Positions 8,299 to 15,828 of a stretch of 44,821 nt of DNA are shown here, one piece after another. Position numbers and translations under genes: made by a program. Every line of letters begins with the position of its first letter. The stretch's first letter is position 1. Under the pieces are notes generated by a model that saw only the letters and a program-made list of their open reading frames with translations, did not search any database and was not told the origin of the DNA. Origin of the DNA: Candidatus Gastranaerophilales bacterium (GTDB taxonomy: Bacteria > Cyanobacteriota > Vampirovibrionia > Gastranaerophilales > Gastranaerophilaceae); the NCBI GenBank assembly GCA_944325535.1, contig CALVAL010000006.1, positions 1 to 44,821 of the forward strand, given 5' to 3'.

Positions 8299-9404
8299 TA
8301 AAAAGATTCTTTTTGTGTCTGTTATTACTATTTTTTTCTATTCCGGTATTTAGTATGGATGAGACTAAAATACTGCCTTCTCAAACTGGAATCGTGCAAA
8401 GTTTAAAATATGTAGATTTGGATGAAAATGGTATAAGTCAGGTCAAACAAGTTGTAGATGTAAAACTTCTTTCTGGAGAATTTAAAGACCAAGTCGTTCA
8501 GTTAGATAATATGCTTACGGGGAATCCTTATTACGATATTAAATTAAGCAAAAATTCTAAAGTAATTTTACATGCAGAAGATAACGGTAATGGTGTAGAA
8601 TATTCAATTGAAGATATTAAAAGGTCCGGTACTCTTAATTGGCTATGTTTGATTTTTTGTGGATTATTGATTTATGTAGGAAGAAAAAAAGGGCTTGCAA
8701 GTCTTATTTCGATAGGTTTTACAGTTTTATTAATTACTCATGTTCTATCTCCATTAATACTACATGGAATAGAGCCTGTATTAGCATCTATTTTGATTTG
8801 TGTTTTATCAACTTCAATTACAATGTATTTAGTTGGAGGATTTAATGCAAAGAGTACATCTGCGTTATTAGGTACTATGCTAAGTCTTATATTTGCAGGA
8901 ATTCTTTCATTCATTACTATGAAAACAGCAAACTTAACAGGTTTTTCTGATGAAAATACTGTTTTTCTATATACAGCACATCCTGAATTAAACTTCATTG
9001 GGATCACAATTGCTACGATGATTCTAGCTACATTAGGTGCAGTAATGGATGTTGCAATGTCAATAGCAAGTACCATAAATGAAATTTATTCTATAGATTC
9101 TAAAAAAACAATAAAAGAACTCTTTAATTCTGGCATGAATGTTGGAAAAGATATTATTGGTACTATGGCAAATACATTGATTTTAGTTTATATCGGCGGA
9201 GCATTGCCTCTACTTTTGTTAGCTGAAAATATAGATTTGCAAAAATTTATAAATTTAAATCAAGTTGTAACAGAAATTGCATCAGCTTTAATCGGAAGTA
9301 TTGCTCTTGTTATTTGTGTTCCATTTACTGCAATTGTAGCAGCAGAAATGATTACTCATTTCTCAAAAAAGGATGATATTAGTATTAATTTGGATTGCAA
9401 ATAG
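8295..9404 (+). CDS. YibE/F-like integral membrane protein
   Basis: Matches the YibE/F family of multispanning membrane proteins, whose function is unknown. It has a cleavable-looking N-terminus (residues 1-20), an extracytoplasmic beta-rich domain to about residue 110, then seven to eight hydrophobic segments. Family-like stretches include [14 protein letters not shown] and [16 protein letters not shown]. At 369 aa it is typical. It overlaps ruvB by 4 bases, so it is probably translated by coupling. The promoter of the next gene lies within its last codons. Confidence 0.8.
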   Translation: MIKRFFLCLLLLFFSIPVFSMDETKILPSQTGIVQSLKYVDLDENGISQVKQVVDVKLLSGEFKDQVVQLDNMLTGNPYYDIKLSKNSKVILHAEDNGNGVEYSIEDIKRSGTLNWLCLIFCGLLIYVGRKKGLASLISIGFTVLLITHVLSPLILHGIEPVLASILICVLSTSITMYLVGGFNAKSTSALLGTMLSLIFAGILSFITMKTANLTGFSDENTVFLYTAHPELNFIGITIATMILATLGAVMDVAMSIASTINEIYSIDSKKTIKELFNSGMNVGKDIIGTMANTLILVYIGGALPLLLLAENIDLQKFINLNQVVTEIASALIGSIALVICVPFTAIVAAEMITHFSKKDDISINLDCK

Positions 9405-9423
9405 TGCTAAAATGTGCTACAAT
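9395..9423 (+). promoter_or_regulatory. Promoter of the exported protein at 9450
   Basis: TTGCAA (9395-9400), a 17-base spacer and TACAAT (9418-9423) with an upstream TGc extended -10. It overlaps the end of the YibE/F gene. Confidence 0.65.
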
Positions 9424-9449
9424 TTTACAAAATTTGGAGGAGAGATTTT

Positions 9450-10127
9450 ATGAAAAAGCTTTTTATATCAATACTTAGTATGTTGTTTTTAATATCAAGT
9501 GCATCTGCTGCCTCGTTTAAAGCTGATGCTAGAACTAAAAGAATACCTGCAGGAACTGTGTTTGAGTTGGAATTTCTGCAGCCAATCAGTACTTTTTCTG
9601 GTTGTGAGGGGGACTCATTTGTTGCGACTCTAAAAAATGAAGTTGCAACGGATAGTAACATTATAATTCCTCTAGGTTCTGTAGTAAGAGGAAGTGTTTC
9701 AAAAGTAAACACAGCTAAAAGATTTTCAAGAGGAGCTAAATTGTATTTAGATTTTGATCATGTTGTAACTCCAAATGGTAGACAAATTCCTTTAGATATG
9801 GCAGTATGTCAGTTTGATAAAATTGATTTAGATGGTTCTTTATATAAAAATCTTGGCTATGGTGAAGCTGTAAAAAATAATTACGATAAAGCTGTAGATA
9901 TTACTAAAAATGCAACTGAATATGGAATGAAGGCAGGTGAATCAGCACCTGGAATTCAATATTTGACAGCTCCAATTTGTGCTGTAGGCGGGTTTATTGG
10001 AGGTGTAGGATACGTTATTGGAGATAGCGTTGCTGATATGTTTAGAAAAGGACAAGATGTGTATATAAATAAAGGTGATGTGTTGAATGTAAAACTTTTA
10101 AATCCTATTGATATTCCAGTTTACTAA
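9450..10127 (+). CDS. Exported protein of unknown function, 225 aa
   Basis: I chose the ATG at 9450 because GGAGGAGA lies just upstream and the protein then opens with a classic Sec signal peptide (MKKLFISILSMLFLISSASA, cleavage near residue 20). The mature part begins with a beta-rich domain (IPAGTVFELEFLQPIS, then IIPLGSVVRGSVSKV) resembling the SH3-like folds seen in some envelope proteins. Next comes a Gly-rich hydrophobic stretch (GGFIGGVGYVIGDSVADMF, about 178-196) and a final GDVLNVKLLNPI strand. Probably periplasmic or outer-membrane associated. No specific family is recognised. Confidence 0.8.
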   Translation: MKKLFISILSMLFLISSASAASFKADARTKRIPAGTVFELEFLQPISTFSGCEGDSFVATLKNEVATDSNIIIPLGSVVRGSVSKVNTAKRFSRGAKLYLDFDHVVTPNGRQIPLDMAVCQFDKIDLDGSLYKNLGYGEAVKNNYDKAVDITKNATEYGMKAGESAPGIQYLTAPICAVGGFIGGVGYVIGDSVADMFRKGQDVYINKGDVLNVKLLNPIDIPVY

Positions 10128-10129
10128 GT

Positions 10130-10155
10130 AAAAAAAAGCCTCTATTTAGAGAGGC
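10130..10155 (-). terminator. Terminator of gene 10235-10750
   Basis: The 6-bp stem GCCTCT/AGAGGC (10138-10143 with 10150-10155) is followed on the minus strand by eight T (10137-10130). It lies 80 bases past that gene's stop. On the + strand no T run follows, so it serves mainly the leftward transcript. Confidence 0.8.
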
Positions 10156-10234
10156 GAGGGGAATTTAAGTTAATAGGTATACACTTCACATTTTTTACTA
10201 CACACTTTTAAGTTTTTAGAGTTAAATTTTTAGA

Positions 10235-10750
10235 TTATCCGAGACCGAACTTAGGTGCACTTTCTCGGGCTTGTTCGCTAGCCAGTTGTTTTACTGATTC
10301 TAACATAGCTCGTTTCATCTTGATTTGTTGTTCTATATCATTCATTTCAAGTTGAATTTCTTTTTCTTTTTCATTTAATACTTGGATTTCTTGTTGTTTT
10401 AATGCCTTCATTGATTCTTCTTTGAATTTAGAGAATGCACTCATTTCAATTTGGAATTGCATCATAGGGTTTCCAGTGAATGGAACCATTCCCATCATTT
10501 TCATACTCTGTAAGTTTTGCATAGCACTCATAGAGCTTGCTTGATTAGAGAATTGAGCAAACATAGTCGCTCTAGGTAAAAGCTCTGCTGAAATTCCTGC
10601 TATGTTATTCATAGTAAGGATAGAAGATCCGCCTAAGACTCCTGAGTACTTTTGATAATTTGAAAGTCTGTTTCGAGTCTCAATAGCTCGTCTTTCTAGA
10701 GCATTTATTTCACGTGTTAATCTCTGGACTTCCCAGAATGCCATTAACAT
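10235..10750 (-). CDS. Unknown coiled-coil protein, 171 aa, member of the shared-promoter set
   Basis: No known family recognised. The N-terminus (residues 5-33, AFWEVQRLTREINALERRAIETRNRL) and C-terminus (about 100-160, rich in E, K and Q) are strong coiled-coil candidates. They flank a Met/Gln-rich middle (NLQSMKMMGMVPFTGNPMM). No signal peptide. Start alternatives are 10750 (MLMAF) and 10744 (MAF); AGGT lies about 8 bases before the first. It carries the GCAATT-N16-CTTTATATA element and its own terminator. Confidence 0.78.
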   Translation of the reverse strand: MLMAFWEVQRLTREINALERRAIETRNRLSNYQKYSGVLGGSSILTMNNIAGISAELLPRATMFAQFSNQASSMSAMQNLQSMKMMGMVPFTGNPMMQFQIEMSAFSKFKEESMKALKQQEIQVLNEKEKEIQLEMNDIEQQIKMKRAMLESVKQLASEQARESAPKFGLG

Positions 10751-10790
10751 AGTAAACCTACCTAACTTTCTAACCTTTTAACCTTACATT

Positions 10791-10821
10791 TATATAAAGT
10801 ATTTTTATTTTTATAAATTGC
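10791..10821 (-). promoter_or_regulatory. Shared element GCAATT-N16-CTTTATATA (copy 2)
   Basis: On the minus strand, GCAATT (10821-10816), exactly 16 bases, CTTTATATA (10799-10791). It ends 40 bases before the ATG of the coiled-coil gene. The GCAATT box overlaps the -35 of the divergent promoter at 10818-10846. Confidence 0.6.
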
Positions 10822-10846
10822 CTTTTTGTTATAATTTTGTTAAGAT
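10818..10846 (+). promoter_or_regulatory. Promoter of the YhcH-like gene
   Basis: TTGCCT (10818-10823), a 17-base spacer and TGtTAAGAT (-10 at 10841-10846). An alternative -10 TATAAT lies at 10830-10835. Its -35 shares bases with the leftward shared element. Confidence 0.5.
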
Positions 10847-10878
10847 TTGTAAATAAGAGTTTGTAAAGGAGGTATAAA

Positions 10879-11328
10879 ATGATAAAAGATAAGCTTAGTA
10901 ATGCTCAATGTTATTATGCAATTTCAGAAAGATTAAAAAAGGGGTTTGAGTGGTTAATTAGTAGTAATTTAGAAGCTTTAGAAGATGGAAAATATTTAAT
11001 AGATGGAGAAAATATTTTTGCAAATGTACAAAGTTATATTACTAAAGATGATGCTCCATATGAAACTCATAAAAAATATATCGATATACAATATATGATA
11101 AAAGGAGTTGAAAAAGTTGGTGTTGCAGAAAAAAATGATTGTATGATAATGGAAAATTATAGTGAAGCTAAAGATGTTACTTTTTTGGAATGCAACAAAA
11201 ATAATAGTGTACAAATATTAAAAGAAGGAGAATTCTTAGTATTTTTCCCTCAAGATGCTCATCAGCCAGCATTAAAATTAGATAAAAATAATCCGGTAAA
11301 AAAAGTCATTGTGAAAGTTGCTGTATAA
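10879..11328 (+). CDS. YhcH/YjgK/YiaL family protein
   Basis: Cupin-like beta-barrel family (DUF386) linked to sugar and sialic-acid catabolism and to the EbgC subunit of evolved beta-galactosidase; the exact reaction is not established. Family features are ETHKKYIDIQYMIKGVEKV in the middle and FPQDAHQPALKL near the end; the His and Asp/Glu in these resemble the metal site. At 149 aa it is full length. AAAGGAGG lies 8 bases before the ATG. It stands alone between its promoter and a terminator at 11336. Confidence 0.88.
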   Translation: MIKDKLSNAQCYYAISERLKKGFEWLISSNLEALEDGKYLIDGENIFANVQSYITKDDAPYETHKKYIDIQYMIKGVEKVGVAEKNDCMIMENYSEAKDVTFLECNKNNSVQILKEGEFLVFFPQDAHQPALKLDKNNPVKKVIVKVAV

Positions 11329-11335
11329 AAGAGGT

Positions 11336-11366
11336 GGCGGATATAAAAAACTTTATATCCGCCTTT
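11336..11366 (+). terminator. Terminator between convergent genes
   Basis: A perfect 12-bp stem (11336-11347 with 11352-11363), AAAC loop, then TTT. It ends the YhcH-like gene. The leftward gene at 11378 runs into it from the other side, where no T run follows directly. Confidence 0.75.
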
Positions 11367-11377
11367 AGAGGAGAATC

Positions 11378-11782
11378 TTATGCTGCAAAGATGTTCTTTG
11401 CATTTCTATCTATTTCATATTCATATAATTCGTTTTTTTCATTGTTTTCAGAACTATTTTTAGTTTCAATGATTTTCCATAAATCACCAAGTCTAGGTGC
11501 TTTAGATTTTTCGGAATATTTTGCGTGTGTTTTTAAGTATTTTAATGTTTCTTTTAAACTGTTATTTAAAGTAATTTGTGTAGATGCTTTTAATACAGAA
11601 AGCTGTGGATTAGTATATAGATCTTTCATTTGCTTATCTGCTAAGAATACACTTTTTTCAATAATTTTTTGAGTAGCTTCTGAAGTTGCACCAGTGTTGT
11701 TAAGTATATTTTTTGCGATATTTCTTAAATTTTCTTTATTTTCATATTGATATGAATTTCCAATTGATACGTCAAATCCCAT
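11378..11782 (-). CDS. Unknown 134-aa protein under a sigma-28 promoter
   Basis: No family recognised. It is hydrophilic and mostly helical, with no signal peptide. The N-terminus reads MGFDVSIGNSYQYE; the middle has an amphipathic stretch rich in L, K and T (about 55-85), and the tail is acidic (NSSENNEKNELYEYEIDRN). AAAGGGA lies about 8 bases before the ATG. The promoter is a letter-perfect FliA site, so the product probably belongs to the flagellar or motility regulon, perhaps as a chaperone or filament-related factor (inference). It does not resemble FlgM, FliS or FlgN in the residues I can compare. Confidence 0.78.
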   Translation of the reverse strand: MGFDVSIGNSYQYENKENLRNIAKNILNNTGATSEATQKIIEKSVFLADKQMKDLYTNPQLSVLKASTQITLNNSLKETLKYLKTHAKYSEKSKAPRLGDLWKIIETKNSSENNEKNELYEYEIDRNAKNIFAA

Positions 11783-11818
11783 AATCCGATCCCTTTAATT
11801 ATCCCTTTAGTATTATAG

Positions 11819-11845
11819 TTATCGGCAAAATTTTGGAAAACTTTA
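11819..11845 (-). promoter_or_regulatory. Perfect sigma-28 (FliA) promoter
   Basis: On the minus strand, TAAAGTTT (11845-11838), 11 bases, then GCCGATAA (11826-11819). This is an exact match to the FliA consensus TAAAGTTT-N11-GCCGATAA of enterobacteria. It lies 36 bases upstream of the 134-aa gene. Confidence 0.75.
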
Positions 11846-11899
11846 GGGTTTGTGAATAAAAATTTACAAAAGTTAATATAAAATTTGTTTTACAAATTG

Positions 11900-12040
11900 A
11901 GTTTACGGAAAAATTGTCATTTTTCTCGCAAACTGCTGGAAACGGTTTCGCATCAAGTTGTGTGCTATCCCACACACAACCTGATGCACACACACCTAAG
12001 GTCGGATTTGAAAAATCTCAAAAATTTGTCATTTTTGGAT
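11900..12040. other. Non-coding structured segment with three hairpins
   Basis: Between genes 11378 and 12058. A 7-bp hairpin lies at 11908-11925 (GAAAAAT-TGTC-ATTTTTC). A strong one at 11950-11987 has 6 bp, one mismatch, then 8 bp (GCATCA...GTTGTGTG with CACACAAC...TGATGC). A third at 12019-12037 (CAAAAAT-TTGTC-ATTTTTG) is nearly a copy of the first. Short open frames here lack ribosome sites. It could be a small RNA, a repeat element, or the end structure of the rqcH transcript. Confidence 0.35.
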
Positions 12041-12057
12041 TTTTCTGTACCCTCAAT

Positions 12058-12888
12058 TTATACCAAAATTTCTTTTTCGTTTTTGTAAGTTACATATCCT
12101 AGTGGTGCTGCTGGAGGCTTTTTTAGATACTTAGCTTTTGTATAAATTACTCCTACTTTAGATGGTTGCGAGGCAGAAGAATATTTTCTAGCAAGCTTAC
12201 AGCATTCAAAAATAATTTCATCGCTTGGCTCTTTTTCACTTCTTTTTAGTAGTACATGTGAGCCTGCGCATAATCTGGTATGAAACCAAATATCATCGTC
12301 TTTTGCAAGATTTGATACAATATAATCATTTTGTTTATTATTTTTACCGATATAAATATCAAAGCCTTGTATATTTATTTTGGTAATTTCAGATTTATCT
12401 TGTTTTTTCTTATTTGTATTTTCAATATTTAGTTCAGATTTAATATCTTCTAAGTCTTTTATATTTTTTGCAAAATTAATACTGTATAAAATATTTTCTA
12501 AATATTCTTTTTCTATTTTTAATCCAGTTAACATAAGTTCGGATTTTTCTTTAGTAGTTTTTGCTTTTGTGTATAATTTGAAATACCTTTGAGCATTTTC
12601 TTTTAAATTTTTTGTTTCATCTAATTCGATGATTATATTTTTATTGTTTATGTAATCAAAAATTTCTATTTCTTTTTTGTAGTCTTGTTTGAGATATAAA
12701 TTTGCTGTAAGTAATTCTCCATATAATTTGTATTTTTCTGTATTATCTCTTTTTTTTAATAGTGTAGAGATTTTACTTATAGAGTTATTAATTTTATTTA
12801 TTTTAGGGTTAATTATGGAAATTAATCGATGTTTTTCTGAATTTAAGTTTATTTGTTCTTGTATTTCAGAATAATATTTATCAAGCAT
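12058..12888 (-). CDS. rqcH: C-terminal part of an interrupted NFACT protein (RqcH-like)
   Basis: Carries the coiled-coil (about residues 1-165) and the NFACT-R domain (about 168-276), including IYIGKNNKQNDYIV, DDDIWFHTRLCAGSHVLLK and KKPPAAPLGYVTYK, all well kept. It lies in the same reading frame as the N-terminal part at 12931-13578, separated by 14 codons. The frame is broken by TAA, then five sense codons, then TGA. No Shine-Dalgarno precedes its first ATG, so independent translation is doubtful. In the family, RqcH binds 60S-like 50S-nascent chain complexes and adds alanine tails to stalled peptides. Either a recent pseudogene or a split protein. Confidence 0.75.
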   Translation of the reverse strand: MLDKYYSEIQEQINLNSEKHRLISIINPKINKINNSISKISTLLKKRDNTEKYKLYGELLTANLYLKQDYKKEIEIFDYINNKNIIIELDETKNLKENAQRYFKLYTKAKTTKEKSELMLTGLKIEKEYLENILYSINFAKNIKDLEDIKSELNIENTNKKKQDKSEITKINIQGFDIYIGKNNKQNDYIVSNLAKDDDIWFHTRLCAGSHVLLKRSEKEPSDEIIFECCKLARKYSSASQPSKVGVIYTKAKYLKKPPAAPLGYVTYKNEKEILV

Positions 12889-12930
12889 TTTATTTACAGA
12901 ATTTTTAGTTTTTCAATTATGTAATAATTC

Positions 12931-13578
12931 TTAGATTAGTTTATATCTTTCGTTTAAAATCGCTGGTCTGAAAGTTTCAGTTGTAATATATTGGTTGATT
13001 TCATCTACTGATAGACCTTTAAACTGTAATTTTAATTCATTGGATAAACTATTAGATGCTGGAGGGTAAATGTATCGCAATCCGCCTTGAAGTTCTCTAT
13101 ACCTACTTTTTTCTGCTCCTACATTATGCGCACAGCCAATAATTATAGATGATTCTCTGTCATATAAAATGACATTTGAATGTTTTCCCATAAGTTCGAT
13201 ACATAAACAAAGAGAACGTTTTTGAGAAAATTCATCCATTGTTTCAAAATGGAATTCTAAGATTCTTTCATTTTCAATTACTTTTGCATCAGAAATTCTA
13301 CAACCTTCTAAATATTTTCTTAAAAGCATACAAAACATTGGTGGCTTTTGAGGAATAACCAGATTCCTTTTTTCAAGATTTTCAGTTGATGCAAAACAAA
13401 TATGATAAATTTGAGGATTAATATTGATATAAAGTTTTCGACTTTCAGCATTATTTCTAAGAGAAAAAATAAAATCTTTTCTTGTAGGTTGTTGAATTTT
13501 TTGAAGTCTTGCTCCAATAAAAAAATCAATGTTCTCAATAAAAAAAGCTTTTAATGTTAAAAAATCAATATTTATCAT
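12931..13578 (-). CDS. rqcH: N-terminal part of an interrupted NFACT protein (RqcH-like)
   Basis: Holds the NFACT-N domain: it starts MINIDFLTLKAFF, has GARLQKIQQPTRKDFIFSLRN and the family signature FCMLLRKYLEGCRI, then the IELMGKHSNVILYD strand (all intact). Translation ends at TAA at 12931-12933, just where the coiled-coil linker should begin; a full-length protein would be about 506 residues, near the short end for RqcH. The ATG shares one base with the upstream stop (TAATG), and GAGG lies 8 bases before it, so it is coupled to the small exported protein gene. See the C-terminal part at 12058-12888. Confidence 0.8.
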   Translation of the reverse strand: MINIDFLTLKAFFIENIDFFIGARLQKIQQPTRKDFIFSLRNNAESRKLYININPQIYHICFASTENLEKRNLVIPQKPPMFCMLLRKYLEGCRISDAKVIENERILEFHFETMDEFSQKRSLCLCIELMGKHSNVILYDRESSIIIGCAHNVGAEKSRYRELQGGLRYIYPPASNSLSNELKLQFKGLSVDEINQYITTETFRPAILNERYKLI

Positions 13579-13838
13579 TATTGACCTCTATAATATTGAT
13601 TATAATTAGATTGATTGTTAACATAGTTTGAATAATTTGTATAGACTCTATTTCTTGTAGAATAATTAGATTGAGCTTGCCAGTATGGAATTTGTCTTGT
13701 CTGTTGTCTTTGTCTATATAAATTTTGTTGATAAGCTTGAATTTGGTTTGCTCTATAAGCAACAGGATTTATTGATGTTGCAAATGAGAAGTTATTAATA
13801 AATAGTAGAATTGATATTACAAATAAATATTTTTTCAT
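13578..13838 (-). CDS. Small exported Tyr/Asn/Gln-rich protein, 86 aa
   Basis: I place the start at 13838. This ATG gives a clear signal peptide (MKKYLFVISILLFINNFSFA, cleavage near residue 20) and lies exactly 6 bases after a consensus -10 TATAAT, so the mRNA would be leaderless; there is no Shine-Dalgarno. The mature part is low-complexity, rich in Y, N, Q and R (for example QNLYRQRQQTRQIPYWQAQ). No family recognised. It leads the interrupted rqcH gene by a TAATG overlap. Confidence 0.72.
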   Translation of the reverse strand: MKKYLFVISILLFINNFSFATSINPVAYRANQIQAYQQNLYRQRQQTRQIPYWQAQSNYSTRNRVYTNYSNYVNNQSNYNQYYRGQ

Positions 13839-13844
13839 ATTAGC

Positions 13845-13850
13845 ATTATA
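13845..13850 (-). promoter_or_regulatory. -10 of a leaderless promoter
   Basis: TATAAT on the minus strand (13850-13845) ends 6 bases before the ATG at 13838. No clear -35 or TG extension is seen. Confidence 0.5.
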
Positions 13851-13888
13851 CAATATAAATTAAAAAACAGTATTTTAAGAATTTTAAA

Positions 13889-14446
13889 TTAGTATTTGAA
13901 GCAAGTTATTTCATGGTCGTTAACTATGCCGATTGCTTGTAGATAAGAGTAAGTTATTACTGTTCCTACATATTTCATACCACGTTTTTTTAAATCTTTT
14001 GATATTAAATCTGATAAGTCAGTTTTAGTAGGAATATTGGCAGAATAATTTTTTATCACTTTATTTTCTGAAAAGCTCCAAATATAATTAGAAAAAGAGC
14101 CTCTTTCTTTTTGTATTTCTATAAAAATTTTTGCATTATTAATTGCAGCTAAAATTTTTCCACGACTTCTTATTATTTTTTCGTTATTAAGTAATTCACT
14201 TATTTTCTTTTCGTCATAATTTGAAACCTTATTTACATCAAAATTGTCAAAAGCTTTTCTAAAAGCTTCTCTTTTTTTTAGAACTGTAATCCAAGCTAGA
14301 CCCGCTTGAAACGATTCTAATACTAGGAGCTCAAACAAATCTCTATCATCATATTTAGGGACTCCCCATTCCTCATCGTGATATTTTACATAAATATCTG
14401 ATTTTAAATCTACCCAGCTACATCTTTTAATCATTTGGGAGCTCAT
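13889..14446 (-). CDS. tag: DNA-3-methyladenine glycosylase I
   Basis: Excises 3-methyladenine from alkylated DNA, opening base-excision repair. Close to E. coli Tag throughout: RCSWV, YHDEEWGVP, FELLVLESFQAGLAWITVLKKRE, and NDHEITCF at the end. The zinc ligands of the family (Cys in RCSW, His in YHDEEWG, His and Cys in DHEITC) are all present. Two starts are possible: 14446 (MSSQMIKRC) or 14434 (MIKRC), overlapping rbgA by 20 or 8 bases; family alignment slightly favours the second. Last gene of the rplS-rbgA-tag unit. Confidence 0.93.
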   Translation of the reverse strand: MSSQMIKRCSWVDLKSDIYVKYHDEEWGVPKYDDRDLFELLVLESFQAGLAWITVLKKREAFRKAFDNFDVNKVSNYDEKKISELLNNEKIIRSRGKILAAINNAKIFIEIQKERGSFSNYIWSFSENKVIKNYSANIPTKTDLSDLISKDLKKRGMKYVGTVITYSYLQAIGIVNDHEITCFKY

Positions 14447-15263
14447 CTAGTATAAATTTTCCTAATCGACCTTCTCGAAAATCCTTAAGTATATAAATTG
14501 CAGTTCTTTCAGTATCAGGAGTTTCCGATTTAATAATCCAATTTCTTTTTAGTGCAATTTCTTCTAAAGTCAAAGTTTCAACTTTATAATATTCACACAG
14601 ATAATCATTACATATCTTTGAAAGTATATCTAACAGTGCTTTTGCAACAGGCTCTGGAGAATAAGCATTTTCTGAAACAGAACTTACAAAAGCTAATTTA
14701 ACAGCTTGTTCTTGATCATCTTGTTTAGTCGGAATAATCCCAGGAGTATCTAACAATTCAAGTTTAGGATTAATTCTTACCCACTGTTGTTGGCGAGTAA
14801 CTCCAGCTTTTGCTCCAATTTTTGTTTTAGATGATTTTGTTAATTTATTTATAACACTTGATTTTCCGACATTTGGCATTCCAACAACCATTGCTCTAGC
14901 CGGACGTCTTAAAAGACCTTTTGCCATCAAAGCCTGTATCTTAGGTTCACTTAATTCAATTGCGGCTTTTACGACTTGTGCTAAATCTTTATTTCCTTTA
15001 GCTTCTGTTATAATTACAGGACATTGAGTAGTTTCTTTTAAATAATCTACCCATACTTTTAATTTGTTTTTGTCAACTAAATCAGCCTTATTCAACAAAA
15101 GAAGCCTTGGTTTTTCTCCCAAAAGCTTCTTTATGTTTGAATAACTACTACTCAAAGGTATTCTGCTATCACGTACCTCAATTACCACATCAACTAAATT
15201 TAACTTATCTTTAAGCTGACGTTCAGCTTTTGCAATGTGCCCAGGGTACCAGTGAATATGCAA
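14427..15263 (-). CDS. rbgA: Ribosome biogenesis GTPase RbgA (YlqF), TTG start
   Basis: Circularly permuted GTPase needed for late 50S assembly. The motif order is G4 (NKAD), G1 (GMPNVGKSS), G2 (GVTRQQQW), G3 (DTPGIIP), as expected for the YlqF/YawG group. It begins MHIHWYPGHIAKAERQ, matching the family's WFPGHMAKA start. The start codon is TTG at 15263 with AAGGGG about 10 bases upstream; no ATG fits. It follows rplS by 14 bases, which is the common neighbour of ylqF, and overlaps tag. At 278 aa it is full length. Confidence 0.95.
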   Translation of the reverse strand: MHIHWYPGHIAKAERQLKDKLNLVDVVIEVRDSRIPLSSSYSNIKKLLGEKPRLLLLNKADLVDKNKLKVWVDYLKETTQCPVIITEAKGNKDLAQVVKAAIELSEPKIQALMAKGLLRRPARAMVVGMPNVGKSSVINKLTKSSKTKIGAKAGVTRQQQWVRINPKLELLDTPGIIPTKQDDQEQAVKLAFVSSVSENAYSPEPVAKALLDILSKICNDYLCEYYKVETLTLEEIALKRNWIIKSETPDTERTAIYILKDFREGRLGKFILDELPND

Positions 15264-15277
15264 TTTGTATTTACCCC

Positions 15278-15631
15278 TTATCTTTTTTCAATTTTTTCCT
15301 TAATACGAGTTGCTTTACCAGAACGTTCTCTTAAGTAGTACAATTTAGCACGTTTAACATCACCACGTCTTTGAACTGTGATTTTATCAATACGTGGAGA
15401 GTGTACTAAGAATACACGTTCTACACCAACACCTTGGAATACTTTTCTTACAGTAATTGTCTTATTAATACCTGAACCGTGTTCAGCAATAATAGTACCT
15501 TCGTAAGCTTGTAATCTTTCTTTGTTACCTTCAACGATTTTTACAGAAACTCTAACAGTATCACCAGGATTCATTTCTGGTAATTCTCTTGTTGTATATT
15601 CTGCTTCTAAATTTTTAATAATAGGATTCAT
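15278..15631 (-). CDS. rplS: 50S ribosomal protein L19
   Basis: Large-subunit protein at the 30S-50S interface. Typical features: [28 protein letters not shown], then [15 protein letters not shown], and a basic tail [16 protein letters not shown]. At 117 aa it is the usual length. AAAGGGA lies 8 bases before the ATG. First gene of an operon with rbgA and tag. The 200-base gap upstream is AT-rich and divergent from gene 15829. Confidence 0.97.
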   Translation of the reverse strand: MNPIIKNLEAEYTTRELPEMNPGDTVRVSVKIVEGNKERLQAYEGTIIAEHGSGINKTITVRKVFQGVGVERVFLVHSPRIDKITVQRRGDVKRAKLYYLRERSGKATRIKEKIEKR

Positions 15632-15828
15632 TTTGCTATTCCCTTTATATTTTGACTACGTATACATTTAATTAAATCATAATTAAAACATATTATAATT
15701 ACAAGTAGAGATTTTATTTTTTAAAATTTTGTAAAGTTTTTTTTACTTTTGTAACATTTTACTCTAGAATTGTCAAAAATAATTATTTACAAATTTTGAT
15801 GCTGGAGTAAAAGGAGAAAGGTTTTATT

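Noticed and set aside
11799-12088. Two short overlapping frames in the hairpin segment
   Set aside because: No ribosome sites, they cross the strong hairpin at 11950-11987, and look like translated structure.
12889-12933. Stop-codon reassignment or readthrough as the explanation for the rqcH break
   Set aside because: Two different stops (TAA and TGA) are involved, both used as ordinary stops elsewhere in the window.
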